Both the position numbers and the translations under genes were made by a program. DNA of 64,000 bases from Cohnella algarum. GTDB taxonomy: Bacteria; Bacillota; Bacilli; Paenibacillales; Paenibacillaceae. The stretch's first letter is position 1. Each line of letters opens with the position of its first letter. The stretch covers positions 5,637,001 to 5,701,000 of the forward strand of contig NZ_JAFHKM010000002.1 of the NCBI RefSeq assembly GCF_016937515.1. Reading direction: 5' to 3'. This document shows positions 26,542 through 34,983 of this stretch, piece after piece. The notes under the pieces were generated by a model that saw only the letters and a list, made by a program, of their open reading frames with translations, did not search any database and was not told the origin of the DNA.

Positions 26542-26988
26542 ATGACGCTTGACGACTCCATCGGTTTTATCATCAACCAGACCGGACGCCGGCTGACTCA
26601 ACTGCTCTCTTTGCGGTTCGCTCCCTATGACGTGACGACCGAGCAATGGTCGGTGCTGGCCCGCCTCAACGAGCAGGAAGCGATCACCCAGAAAGAGCTT
26701 GCGTTCCGGGTCGGGAAGGACCAGACGAACGTCACTCGCATTCTGGATCAGTTGGAGCGCAAGAAGCTCGTCGTCCGGACGGCCAATCCCGAGGATCGCC
26801 GCTCCTTCCTGCCGCAAATTACGGACGAAGGGAAACGGCTGTACGAAGAACTGTGCCCGATCGAGCGGGAAACGGTCCGAATCGCGACCGCCGGACTTTC
26901 GCCCGGCGAATTGAACGAACTGAATCGCCTTCTCGGGCAGATCGAAACGAACACGAATAACCGGCTGCGTCAAATGAACGAAAGCTAG
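26542..26988 (+). CDS. MarR family transcriptional regulator
   Basis: A 148-residue winged-helix regulator. ITQKELAFRVGKDQTNVTRILDQLERKKLVVR is the recognition region and NPEDRRSFLPQITDEGK the wing with the conserved DxRS motif. ATG 26542 is chosen over 26518 because AGGTGA lies 8 bases upstream. It precedes the MFS gene by 13 bases and likely represses both. Confidence 0.9.
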   Translation: MTLDDSIGFIINQTGRRLTQLLSLRFAPYDVTTEQWSVLARLNEQEAITQKELAFRVGKDQTNVTRILDQLERKKLVVRTANPEDRRSFLPQITDEGKRLYEELCPIERETVRIATAGLSPGELNELNRLLGQIETNTNNRLRQMNES

Positions 26989-27001
26989 AAGAGGCGAAAA
27001 A

Positions 27002-28203
27002 ATGAAGCAAAAATTATGGACGAAAGACTTTCTCAGCATCTGCTTTAGCAGCTTTTTTATTTTCATTACGTTTTATTCTCTTTCCGCAACCCTCCCGACG
27101 TTCGTTACCGACGAACTGGGCGGGGATCAGCAGCAGGCGGGCTGGGCGATGACCGCTTTCGTCATCGCCGCGGTTATCATGCGGCCGTTTGCCGGACGCT
27201 GGCTTGACGGTTCGAAGCGCCGTACGGTGCTCCTGCTGTCCATCGCGCTGTTCATGGCGTCGATGTTCGCCTATTCGGCCGTCGCCGGCTTCGGCCTCCT
27301 GCTGCTGCTCCGCTTTGTCCACGGCCTCAGCTTCGGCGTCGCCACCACGGGCAACGGAGCCGTCGCGATCGAGCTCGTGCCCAAAGAACGAAAAGGGGAA
27401 GGGATGGGCTATTACACGCTGGCGATGAATTTGGCGATGGTGCTCGGTCCGTTTCTCGGCTTGCTGATCGTCGAGCACAGCGGGTACAATCTTTTGTTCG
27501 TCGTCTTTTCCGTCCTGGCCGCGCTCGGGATGGTTCTCGGCTTCGTCGCCAACATTCCGAAGCCCCGGCCCGCGCCCGCGGGGCCGCTCCCGCCTTTTCC
27601 AAATGGCATTGGAGAAGCTTCGTCGAGCCGAAAGCCATTCCGATCGCGATAACGTCCATGCTGATGGCGTTTGCCTATGCCGGCATTCTGACGTTCGTGC
27701 CGGTATATGCCAAAGAGATCGGCATGAGCTCCGTCGCCAGCTATTACTTTGTCGTCTACGCGGTGATGATCGTCCTCTCCCGTCCTTTTACCGGCAAATT
27801 GTTCGATAAAATCAGCACGCATTATCTTGTCTATCCGACGATTTTGCTGTATGCGGTCGGTCTTGTCGTCCTGTCGGCGGCGAATAATCCGTTTGTTTTT
27901 CTGCTGTCCGCCGCTTTAATCGGACTCGGCTTCGGCACGATGGCGCCGATCCTGCAAACAATCGCCGTTCAAGCGTCCCCGGCCCACCGGACGGCGATGG
28001 CCACCGGCACCTATTTTATTTTCTTCGACGGCGGCGTCGGCATCGGGTCCGTCGTTTTGGGAAGCATCGCCGCTTCGGCCGGCAACAGGAGAATGTATCT
28101 GGCGTCCGCGGCGGTCGTAGCTTGCGGCGCTCTCGTCTATTATTTCCTGACTCACCGCAAAGCCCGCCTTGCCGACCGGACGAACCGTCCGGCGAAAGGG
28201 TGA
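27002..28203 (+). pseudogene. MFS efflux transporter, reading frame broken by one missing base
   Basis: The first frame (27002-27652) encodes the N-terminal helices, with MRPFAGRWLDGSKRR as the loop 2-3 motif. The C-terminal helices (from 27658, MLMAFAYAGILTFVPVYAKEIG) are in another frame. Adding one G to the run at 27580-27583 gives FSKWHWRSFVEPKAIPIAI and restores about 400 residues. It resembles drug or metabolite exporters under MarR control. Since both halves are well conserved, a sequence error is the simpler explanation. Confidence 0.82.
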
Positions 28204-28223
28204 ACCGCGGCGGATCGCATACG

Positions 28224-28262
28224 GCAAGCGGGGTTCCGGCTTTTATCGTGCGGGAGCCCCGC
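28224..28262 (+). terminator. Hairpin after the MFS gene, probable terminator
   Basis: GCAAGCGGGG pairs perfectly with CCCCGCTTGC, 10 base pairs with a large loop, followed by the weak run TATATTT. It lies 20 bases past the MFS stop. Confidence 0.55.
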
Positions 28263-28337
28263 TTGCTATATTTCCGCTCCCGATCATGATACAATCGGTA
28301 CGATCGGGAATGCTTCAATGCAGGGAGGCGACGGATC

Positions 28338-28771
28338 GTGGACTGGTTTCAATCGATCGCGAACGAACGCATTATCGAAGCCCAAAGAAAGGGCGAATTC
28401 GACGATTTGCCGGGCAAGGGAAAGCCCCTCCCCCGGACGAGCTCGCTTCGGTGCCGGAAGAGCTCCGCATGGGGTTCCGGCTGCTCAAAAACGCGGGCGC
28501 GCTTCCGCCGGAAATGGAGCTGCGCAAGGAGATGGTTACGCTCGAAGACCTGCTCCGGTGCTGCCGCGACGATAACGAGCGCGCCGAGCTGCGCGGCCGG
28601 CTTGCCGAAAAGCGGTTCCGCTACCGGATGATGATGGAGCAGCGCGGCTGGAGCGGAATCGGAGCGTTCGGCGAGTACGAGGACCGCATCGAGCGGAAGC
28701 TTGCGGGCGAAGCCGAACCGGCCGAGGCGCGAAATTTCGAGCCGAAATCGGAAAAGCAGCCAAAAAAATAG
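28338..28771 (+). pseudogene. DUF1992 (DnaJ homologue C28-like) protein, frame broken by one missing base
   Basis: The start MDWFQSIANERIIEAQRKG and FDDLPGKGKPLP are the DUF1992 signature. The frame is then lost; the rest (PDELASVPEELRMGFRLLKNAG to the stop at 28771) lies in another frame. One more C in the run at 28430-28434 joins them into a protein of about 145 residues, normal for the family. Start is GTG with GGAGG upstream. Function of the family is not established. Confidence 0.8.
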
Positions 28772-28795
28772 GCGGATTTCCCCCCGAAAAGGGGG

Positions 28796-28823
28796 TTAAC
28801 TTTTGGTCTAAATGTGTTATAAT
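28796..28823 (+). promoter_or_regulatory. Promoter of the LytTR gene
   Basis: TATAAT at 28818-28823 has TTAACT 16 bases upstream at 28796-28801. A CCCCC/GGGGG hairpin with a GAAA loop ends just before and may terminate the DUF1992 transcript. Confidence 0.5.
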
Positions 28824-28866
28824 GAAAGCGCTACCAAGCACACTTTCTGAAGGGGGTCTTGGAAAG

Positions 28867-29208
28867 ATGGACGTAGCTATGAGCAGGTACGAGGTCATCG
28901 AGCCCAAAAGGGACACGCTCTACTTCCGGGTCGGTTCGCACGGTCTCATCAGCTTTCACGGACGCAATTACAATATAAAGAAGCGAATGTCCTCGGAACA
29001 GCGCAACGAATTGATGCGGGATGCCGATTTTCTCCGCGTCGGTTCCGACTGTTACGTGAATTTGAATAAAATTTCGACGATCGCGGACGATTACTTGTAT
29101 TTCGGCGACCAAGGCGCCGGCTGCAAACGCTTGCCCGTTTCCAAACGCAAGCAGCAGATCATCCGCCAGCTGCTCCGCGAACGTTCCTCCCGGCCGCTCC
29201 CCCTTTAA
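28867..29208 (+). CDS. Stand-alone LytTR DNA-binding domain protein
   Basis: A 113-residue protein consisting almost only of a LytTR-like domain: LYFRVGSHGLISFHGRNYNIKKRM, then FLRVGSDCYVNLNKISTIADDYLYF and LPVSKRKQQIIRQLL. In known systems this domain is fused to a response regulator receiver; here none is present, so any signal must come by another route. Its own promoter precedes and a strong terminator follows, so it is monocistronic. ATG 28867 is the most likely start; 28879 is possible. Confidence 0.75.
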   Translation: MDVAMSRYEVIEPKRDTLYFRVGSHGLISFHGRNYNIKKRMSSEQRNELMRDADFLRVGSDCYVNLNKISTIADDYLYFGDQGAGCKRLPVSKRKQQIIRQLLRERSSRPLPL

Positions 29209-29218
29209 CGGGTTCCGC

Positions 29219-29264
29219 ATCCCCTTCCGTCTCCGCTTCGGCGGCGCGGAAGGGGATTTTCGTT
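29219..29264 (+). terminator. Strong rho-independent terminator
   Basis: ATCCCCTTCCG pairs with CGGAAGGGGAT, with an inner GC-rich stem, followed by TTTTCGTTTT. It is 10 bases past the LytTR gene. Confidence 0.85.
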
Positions 29265-29334
29265 TTCCTTCGTTTGCACGCCCGCCCGTATCGGAGTATA
29301 TTCAAGTTAACGACAGGAAGAGAGGTATACGCCT

Positions 29335-30315
29335 ATGTTGTATCGCCATTTGGGACAAAGCGGCCTGAAGGTTTCCGCGCTCGGGCTGGGCACGAACGCG
29401 TTCGGCAAGCGCGCCGATCGGAGCGCCTCCGTGCGGATCGTCCGCGAATCGCTCGATCGCGGCATGAATTTTATCGACACGGCCAACATTTACGCGGGAA
29501 CCGCATCCGAAAGCATCATCGGCGAAGCGCTGGAAGGCCGGAGATCCGAAGCCGTGCTTGCCACGAAGGCGGGCCTTGTGTTCGGGCCCGGCCCGAACGA
29601 CCGCGGCTCCTCCCGCTTTCATCTGATGCGGCAGCTCGAGGAAAGCCTGAAGCGGCTCCGGACCGATTATGTCGACCTTTATCAGATCCATACGTTCGAT
29701 CCGGCCACTCCGCTCGAGGAAACTTTGCGGACGCTCGACGACATGGTCCGTTCCGGCAAAGTCCGCTATATCGGCGCCTCCAACTATGCGGCCTGGGAAT
29801 TGATGAAGGCGGTCGGCATCAGCGACCGGCTCGGACTGAACCGCTTCGTTTCGGTACAGACCAGCTATTCGCTCGCCGACCGCACGCCCGAACGCGAGCT
29901 GGTGCCGCTCTCTCTCGATCAGGGCATCGGCATCATCCCTTACTTTCCGCTCGCGGGCGGCATACTCACCGGCAAATACGAGGGCGACAATCCGAAGCCG
30001 GCCGGTTCGCGGGCCGATACGGATCCGAGCTTCGGCCGCTTTTTCAAAGACGACGGCAGATTGGAACTCGGCCAAAAGGTCGCCCGGCTCGCCGAAGAAG
30101 CGGGCGTTACGCCCGGCGCGCTCTCGATCGCCTGGCTGATGCGCCGGCCGGCCGTCTCCACCGTCATCGTCGGGGCGACGCGAACCGAACAGCTGCTGGA
30201 AAACTTGCAAAGCGTTTCCCTGGAGCTGCCGGACGACGTTGCGGGCAAGCTGGACGAAATGAGCGATCCGTACCGCAACGGCGAACCGTTCGCCGTCTAT
30301 CGCCTGCCGAATTAA
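29335..30315 (+). CDS. Aldo/keto reductase (YghZ/potassium-channel beta-like)
   Basis: A 326-residue barrel oxidoreductase starting MLYRHLGQSGLKVSALGLGTN. Asp and Tyr are in NFIDTANIYAG, Lys in LATKAGLVF and His in LYQIHTFD; VIVGATRTEQLLENL near the C-terminus binds NADP. It probably reduces aldehydes, but the substrate is unknown. GAGAGG precedes the ATG and a terminator follows, so it is a single-gene unit. Confidence 0.9.
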   Translation: MLYRHLGQSGLKVSALGLGTNAFGKRADRSASVRIVRESLDRGMNFIDTANIYAGTASESIIGEALEGRRSEAVLATKAGLVFGPGPNDRGSSRFHLMRQLEESLKRLRTDYVDLYQIHTFDPATPLEETLRTLDDMVRSGKVRYIGASNYAAWELMKAVGISDRLGLNRFVSVQTSYSLADRTPERELVPLSLDQGIGIIPYFPLAGGILTGKYEGDNPKPAGSRADTDPSFGRFFKDDGRLELGQKVARLAEEAGVTPGALSIAWLMRRPAVSTVIVGATRTEQLLENLQSVSLELPDDVAGKLDEMSDPYRNGEPFAVYRLPN

Positions 30316-30331
30316 CGGGAGGCATCGGGAT

Positions 30332-30371
30332 AACCGGAGCTGCGCGTGGCTGGCGGCTCCGGTTTTTCGTT
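30332..30371 (+). terminator. Rho-independent terminator
   Basis: AACCGGAGC pairs with GCTCCGGTT followed by TTTCGTTTT, 16 bases past the aldo/keto reductase stop. Confidence 0.82.
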
Positions 30372-30478
30372 TTCGGTCCCGGGAACGGCCCCTGCTTCGC
30401 AAGAAAAATCAAACGGAACCGTCCGTTCGGGTGCTAAGCTTGGTTCAAGCGAAAGGCAGGTGAAAAAAAGAAAAACCG

Positions 30479-31390
30479 ATGATCTACAACGATCACGCGG
30501 AGGCGATCGGACGCGCGCTCCGATACGTGGAAGCGAATTTGCAGGAAGACCTCCGCCTGGACGAACTGGCAAGCCGATCCGCTTTTTCGCCTTATCACTT
30601 TCATCGGCTTTTTCAGCAGCACGTCGGCATGACGCCGGCCGAATACGTGCGCAAACGAAGGCTCGCAAGCGCGGCGGGCGAGCTTTTGACGACGGGCCGG
30701 CGCATTTTGGAAATCGCGCTCGATTATCGGTTCGATTCCCAGGAGACGTTCACGCGCGCATTCAAGAAACAGTACCGAATGACCCCGGGCAGGTACCGGA
30801 CCTACGTCATGGCCATTATGGAACAAACAAACCGGAAAGGGGAAACCCGAATGAACGAAACGACCGCAACCGATTTTGCACAGGAACCGAAAGGGTGGAT
30901 CATGAGCGGAAGCCACCCTGCGAGCTATGAAATGGGCATCGACCGCAAATCCGCGCACCAGGGACAAGCGTCGGGGTATTTGCAATCCCGCGGCGAATCG
31001 GCCGACGGCTTCGGCACGATGATGCAAATGTTCAAGGCGGATGCGTATCGCGCCAAGCGGCTCCGGCTGTCCGGCTTCCTCATGACCGAAAACGTCGCCG
31101 GGTGGTGCGGCCTGTGGATGCGGATCGACGGCAAGGATCAGGAGATGCTGGGCTTCGACAACATGGGCAATCGCCCCATCAAAGGAACGACGGCCTGGAC
31201 CCATTGCTCCGTCGTGCTCGACGTGCCGCGCGACAGCGTGGCGATCGCCTTCGGCATCCTTTTGTGCGGGCCGGGAAAAGCGTGGGCGGATACGCTCCGC
31301 TTCGACGTCGTCGACGAGTCGGTGCCGACGACGGGCGCGTCCGAAGAGGAAGAGCTGCCGGACGAGCCGGTCAATTTGAATTTCGAATAA
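30479..31390 (+). CDS. AraC-type regulator with C-terminal beta-sandwich-like domain
   Basis: In this 303-residue protein the double helix-turn-helix is at the N-terminus (about 8-110: LDELASRSAFSPYHFHRLFQQHVG and ILEIALDYRFDSQETFTRAFKKQYRMTPG). The rest (about 130-285) is rich in beta strands: GWIMSGSHPASYEMGI, then ASGYLQSRGES, RLSGFLMTEN and GWCGLWMRIDG, like a ligand-binding jelly roll. The N-terminal placement resembles SoxS/Rob-type regulators. It probably binds a small molecule; the ligand is unknown. Confidence 0.8.
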   Translation: MIYNDHAEAIGRALRYVEANLQEDLRLDELASRSAFSPYHFHRLFQQHVGMTPAEYVRKRRLASAAGELLTTGRRILEIALDYRFDSQETFTRAFKKQYRMTPGRYRTYVMAIMEQTNRKGETRMNETTATDFAQEPKGWIMSGSHPASYEMGIDRKSAHQGQASGYLQSRGESADGFGTMMQMFKADAYRAKRLRLSGFLMTENVAGWCGLWMRIDGKDQEMLGFDNMGNRPIKGTTAWTHCSVVLDVPRDSVAIAFGILLCGPGKAWADTLRFDVVDESVPTTGASEEEELPDEPVNLNFE

Positions 31391-31405
31391 CCGCCGCCGG
31401 AAAGG

Positions 31406-31454
31406 CAAAGGCTCGCCCCGCGGACAGACGGTTCTGTCGGCAAGGCGAGCCTTG
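31406..31454. terminator. Bidirectional terminator between convergent genes
   Basis: AAGGCTCGCC and GGCGAGCCTT form a perfect 10-base-pair stem enclosing a smaller GACAG/CTGTC hairpin. It lies between the convergent AraC (ends 31390) and AEC transporter (ends 31460) genes, so it can serve both. Confidence 0.65.
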
Positions 31455-31459
31455 TTCGT

Positions 31460-32391
31460 TCAAGTGCCGGTATAAACGAGTCCGATGACGATCGTGACGG
31501 TCACGATGCTGAATAACGTGGAAAAAAAGACGGCCTGCGAAGAAAACTCCTTCTCGTTGTCGAACTCGACCGCAAGCAGAACGCTGCTTAGCGAGGTCGG
31601 GACGGCTGACGACACGATGAGCGCGGATGCGGTCAGCGCGTCCAGCCCGAGCGGCAGCGTAATCAGCCAGGCCAACGCCGGGCCGGCCGCCAGCCGGAGC
31701 AGCGCGGACAAGCCGACATCGAGCGCAAGCGTTCGTTGAAACGACCACTTCATGCTGCCCAGTTGGACGCCGAGCGTAAGCAGCGCCGTGCCGATGAACG
31801 CGTCGGCCAAATAGCCGACCGAGGTGTCGACAAAGCCGGGCAGCGGCACCTGGAAGCCGCGCAGCGCGAGCGCGACCGGAATGACGTAAATGACCGGCAT
31901 GCCGATAATGATTTTGACGATTTTCCGCCAGTCCGCCTTGTGCGCGTTGACGTTGTAGATGCCGTACGTATTCGGCACAAGCGACTGCACGACCATGACC
32001 AAAATCTGAATCGCCAGCGTATGCGGATTGCCCGCGAACGCGAGCTGGTTGATCGGAATGCCGTAATTCGCGCTGTTGTAGAACAGGACGCTGTTGCGCA
32101 TCGCGCTCCTCATGCCGCCTTTGTGCCCTCGAAGCCGCACGACGATCTCGACGAGCGCGTACTGGGCGGCGAAAAACAGGAAACAAAACAGCATGACGGT
32201 TCCGAACAGACGCGTCGAGATTTCCGTCGTATACAGCAGTTGAAACATGACCCCGGGGAAAATACGTAAAAATTCAGCTTCGACAACGTCCGGATATCGA
32301 GCGAGAACAAGCGCTGCATGACCGCTCCGATCAAAATCATGATCGACAGCGGCAAAACGTTGTTCCACAGAATCGTGAAAAAAAGAGTCAT
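31460..32391 (-). pseudogene. AEC (auxin efflux carrier) family transporter, frame broken by one missing base
   Basis: The N-terminus (from 32391, MTLFFTILWNNVLPLSIMIL) continues to LSKLNFYVFSPG and then loses frame; the rest (VMFQLLYTTEISTRLFGT to 31460) is in another frame. One extra C in the + strand run 32251-32254 gives a normal membrane protein of about 310 residues. AEC proteins export or import organic acids such as malate. GIPINQLAFAG is typical of the family. It starts 9 bases after the cardiolipin synthase stop, so they form an operon. Confidence 0.8.
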
Positions 32392-32400
32392 CGTCTCTCC

Positions 32401-33852
32401 TTACAAAATTGGCGATAGCAGCCGCGTCACCGATTCGCGAATTTTATGCAGGCGCGGCCTGTTCAAGTGTTCCTCCTCCGTCAGTTCGCGGCAAAACGCC
32501 ATATCCTCCTCGAACGTCCGCTTCAGCTGTTCCGCCACGCCCCGATCGAATATAAACGCGTTCGATTCGAAGTTAAGCTTAAAGCTGCGGATATCGAAAT
32601 TGGCCGTCCCCACCGTCGCCGCCTTGCCGTCGATGACGAGCGCTTTGGCATGCAAAAAACCTTTGCCGTACAGCAGGCAGTGCACCCCGAGCGAAAGCAA
32701 ATCGCCGAGGTAGGACCGGCTTGCCCAGTACACCATTTTGTGATCGGGCTCGGCCGGAATCATGATCTTCACGTCCACGCCGGACAGGGCGGCGAGACGG
32801 ATGGCGTTCAGCAGGCTTTCGTCGGGAATGAAATACGGCGTTTGAATCCAGACGGACTCCTTGGCGAGATGGATCATCCGGATATAGCCGTTTTTGATTT
32901 GTTCCATCTCCTGGTCCGGACCGCTCGACACGATCTGCATGCCGACTTCCCCGTCTCCGGTGAAATTAGGAAAATAAGGATCTCCCTCGAACATCCGTCC
33001 CGAAGCCAGGTTCCAGTCGAGCAAAAATTGCGATTGCATCTGTTTGACGGCGGAGCCCTGCAAGCGCAAGTGCGTGTCGCGCCAAAAGCCGTATCTCGCC
33101 ACCAGGCCCAAATATTCGTCGCCGACGTTGATTCCGCCGATATATCCGACCTTCCCGTCGATAATCGCCATTTTGCGGTGATTGCGGTAATTGACCCGGA
33201 AGTTCAAATATGGGATGCGAGACGGGAAAAAAGCCGCAACCTCTCCGCCCGCCCTTTCCAGCGGCTCGAAAAAACGGGAGTGCAGCCGGTGACTGCCGAC
33301 CGGATCGTACAAGAAGCGAACGGCCACGCCTTCGGCCGCCTTGCGGGCCAGGCAATCGAGCAGCTTGCGCCCGATTCCGTCGTCGTGCACGATGTAGTAC
33401 ATCAAATGGATGTGATGCTTCGCGGTTTCCAGCTCGCCCAGCAGCGCCTCGAATTTGGACGTGCCTTCGGTAAAAATCCGGACGTCGTTGTCCTGCGTGT
33501 AGAGCGACATCGCGCTGGAAAGGTTCATATAAATGAGATCGTCGTACTCGGCCGCCGTTTCATCGTTGTATACCAGCTTGTGCTGCCGGAACTGCTTCCG
33601 CTGGCGTTCGATAATGCCGCGGAAGCGCTCCTCGGTTTCTTTTTTGATTTTGTACATTTTCAGCCGGCTCAAATTTTGGCCGAACAGCAGGTATAGCGGA
33701 AACCCGACGACGGGCAAAAAAAGCAAAACCATCAGCCATGCCCAAGTAACCCCGACATTGCGCCGCTCGAAAAAAATGACGCCGATCGCAAGAATGAGGT
33801 TGGCAAGCAAAACGATATAGGAAATGTTTTGCGTAATGGAAGAAAGCGACAT
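32401..33852 (-). CDS. cls: Cardiolipin synthase
   Basis: A 483-residue phospholipase D family enzyme that joins two phosphatidylglycerols. Two N-terminal membrane helices (about 10-60) precede the catalytic halves with the HKD motifs NHRKMAIIDGKVGYIGG and HAKALVIDGKAATVGTANFD. Length and order match Cls/ClsA of Firmicutes. It sits in the plasma membrane. Upstream, 44 bases away, is the nitroreductase gene in the same direction. Confidence 0.93.
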   Translation of the reverse strand: MSLSSITQNISYIVLLANLILAIGVIFFERRNVGVTWAWLMVLLFLPVVGFPLYLLFGQNLSRLKMYKIKKETEERFRGIIERQRKQFRQHKLVYNDETAAEYDDLIYMNLSSAMSLYTQDNDVRIFTEGTSKFEALLGELETAKHHIHLMYYIVHDDGIGRKLLDCLARKAAEGVAVRFLYDPVGSHRLHSRFFEPLERAGGEVAAFFPSRIPYLNFRVNYRNHRKMAIIDGKVGYIGGINVGDEYLGLVARYGFWRDTHLRLQGSAVKQMQSQFLLDWNLASGRMFEGDPYFPNFTGDGEVGMQIVSSGPDQEMEQIKNGYIRMIHLAKESVWIQTPYFIPDESLLNAIRLAALSGVDVKIMIPAEPDHKMVYWASRSYLGDLLSLGVHCLLYGKGFLHAKALVIDGKAATVGTANFDIRSFKLNFESNAFIFDRGVAEQLKRTFEEDMAFCRELTEEEHLNRPRLHKIRESVTRLLSPIL

Positions 33853-33896
33853 AGATGAAACCTCTGCGGGTTATTTTTGCTTGCCCTGCTCCGTCG

Positions 33897-34382
33897 TTAA
33901 GCCAAATCCTCGATTTTGCCCGCGATCGGCGTCCTTTCCTTGGCCGGCGGCGTCTCGGAGGGATAGCCGATGCCGAACATGCCGATGACGTCGTCCCCTT
34001 CCGCCACGCCGAGAATGCCCCGGCCGCGCGGCGATGCGCCGATCGACGACCAGAACACGCCGGCTCCGGCGTCGTGCGCGGCGAGCAGGAAGTTTTGCAC
34101 GAAGCAGGCCGTCGCCATGACGTGCTCGTCGCGGTCCATCGGCGTCGGCGCCCCTTTGGAGATGACGGCGATCACGATCGGCGCGTCGTTGAAGTTCGTC
34201 TTGTGATTGATTTCCGCGCGGGTCTTGGGCCCGACGAATTTGATTTCCCACGGTTCGGTCATCCGATGGTTCGGCGCGTAGCTTGCCGCCTCCAGCCAGC
34301 TAACGACCAGCTCCCGATCCAGCGGTTCGGGCTTGAAGCTTTTGATATTTCTTCGCGTCTTGATGGCTTCCAGTGTTTGCAT
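33897..34382 (-). CDS. Nitroreductase family protein
   Basis: A 161-residue flavoprotein of the nitroreductase fold, starting MQTLEAIKTRRNIKSFKPEPL. The RRNIKSF segment binds FMN phosphate; ASYAPNHRMTEPWEIKFVG and GIGYPSETPPAKERTP are family landmarks. It is short for the family, similar to the YdjA-type group, and probably reduces nitro or quinone compounds with NAD(P)H. GAGGAGAG lies upstream of the ATG. Confidence 0.88.
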   Translation of the reverse strand: MQTLEAIKTRRNIKSFKPEPLDRELVVSWLEAASYAPNHRMTEPWEIKFVGPKTRAEINHKTNFNDAPIVIAVISKGAPTPMDRDEHVMATACFVQNFLLAAHDAGAGVFWSSIGASPRGRGILGVAEGDDVIGMFGIGYPSETPPAKERTPIAGKIEDLA

Positions 34383-34431
34383 GACGGCGAAACTCTCCTC
34401 TTTTCGTAATTGAAGGCGGGCAATCGGCTGC

Positions 34432-34689
34432 TCAGGCGTCGGGCAGCGGCTCGGGGAACACGGCCCCAAGGTCGATCGACAGGCACGGAATCGCGGCGGA
34501 AACGAGCGTATCGCTTTCGGTCAGCGTTCCCGTAAAGCGATAGGTCCGATCCTCCGGCACGAACCGGTCGACCGTCCGGTACGTCGGGTCGGCGAGCCAG
34601 TATTCCTGATGCGGGTACTTGGGCGAAGATAGAAAATCATAGCGGACGCCGCCGATAATTTCAAAGCGTTCGTCCCGGAAATCTGCCAT
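34432..34689 (-). pseudogene. Uma2-like (DUF820) protein with the central part deleted
   Basis: The 85 residues join a typical Uma2 N-terminus (ERFEIIGGVRYDFLSSPKYPHQ) directly to a typical C-terminus (EYWLADPTYRTVDRFVPEDRTYRF). The middle of the roughly 180-residue family, which holds the PD-(D/E)XK-like nuclease residues, is absent. The fusion is in frame and has no stop codons, so a short protein may still be made, but it could not be a nuclease. It lies just upstream of the nitroreductase gene. Confidence 0.65.
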
Positions 34690-34906
34690 GACGCCACCTC
34701 GACCGCTTCATAATGCTTCCATTATAGCATATCGGAACGAGTGGGAGCCTCGCCCGTCGCAATTTGTCGGGAGGCGGTCTTACGGTTCGTTCCCGAAACC
34801 AAGTTTGGCCCCGAGCAACCCGACGGATAGGACTTGGACAAACAGGCCGGACCGTTAGGAAGCCGCCGAAAAGGGAATCAATGAGAATAAGTTTCGCATA
34901 AAACGC

Positions 34907-34935
34907 TTGCCCGCGAGCCTTCCCGTATGTAAAAT
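34907..34935 (+). promoter_or_regulatory. Probable promoter of the uracil permease operon
   Basis: TTGCCC (34907-34912) and TAAAAT (34930-34935) are 17 bases apart. The rest of the gap 34690-34983 has an imperfect GCCTC/GAGGC hairpin near 34750 but no clear attenuator or PyrR site. Confidence 0.5.
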
Positions 34936-34983
34936 CTACAAGGATAATGCAACTTCATGGCGAAAAACTGGAGGCTTCAACGA

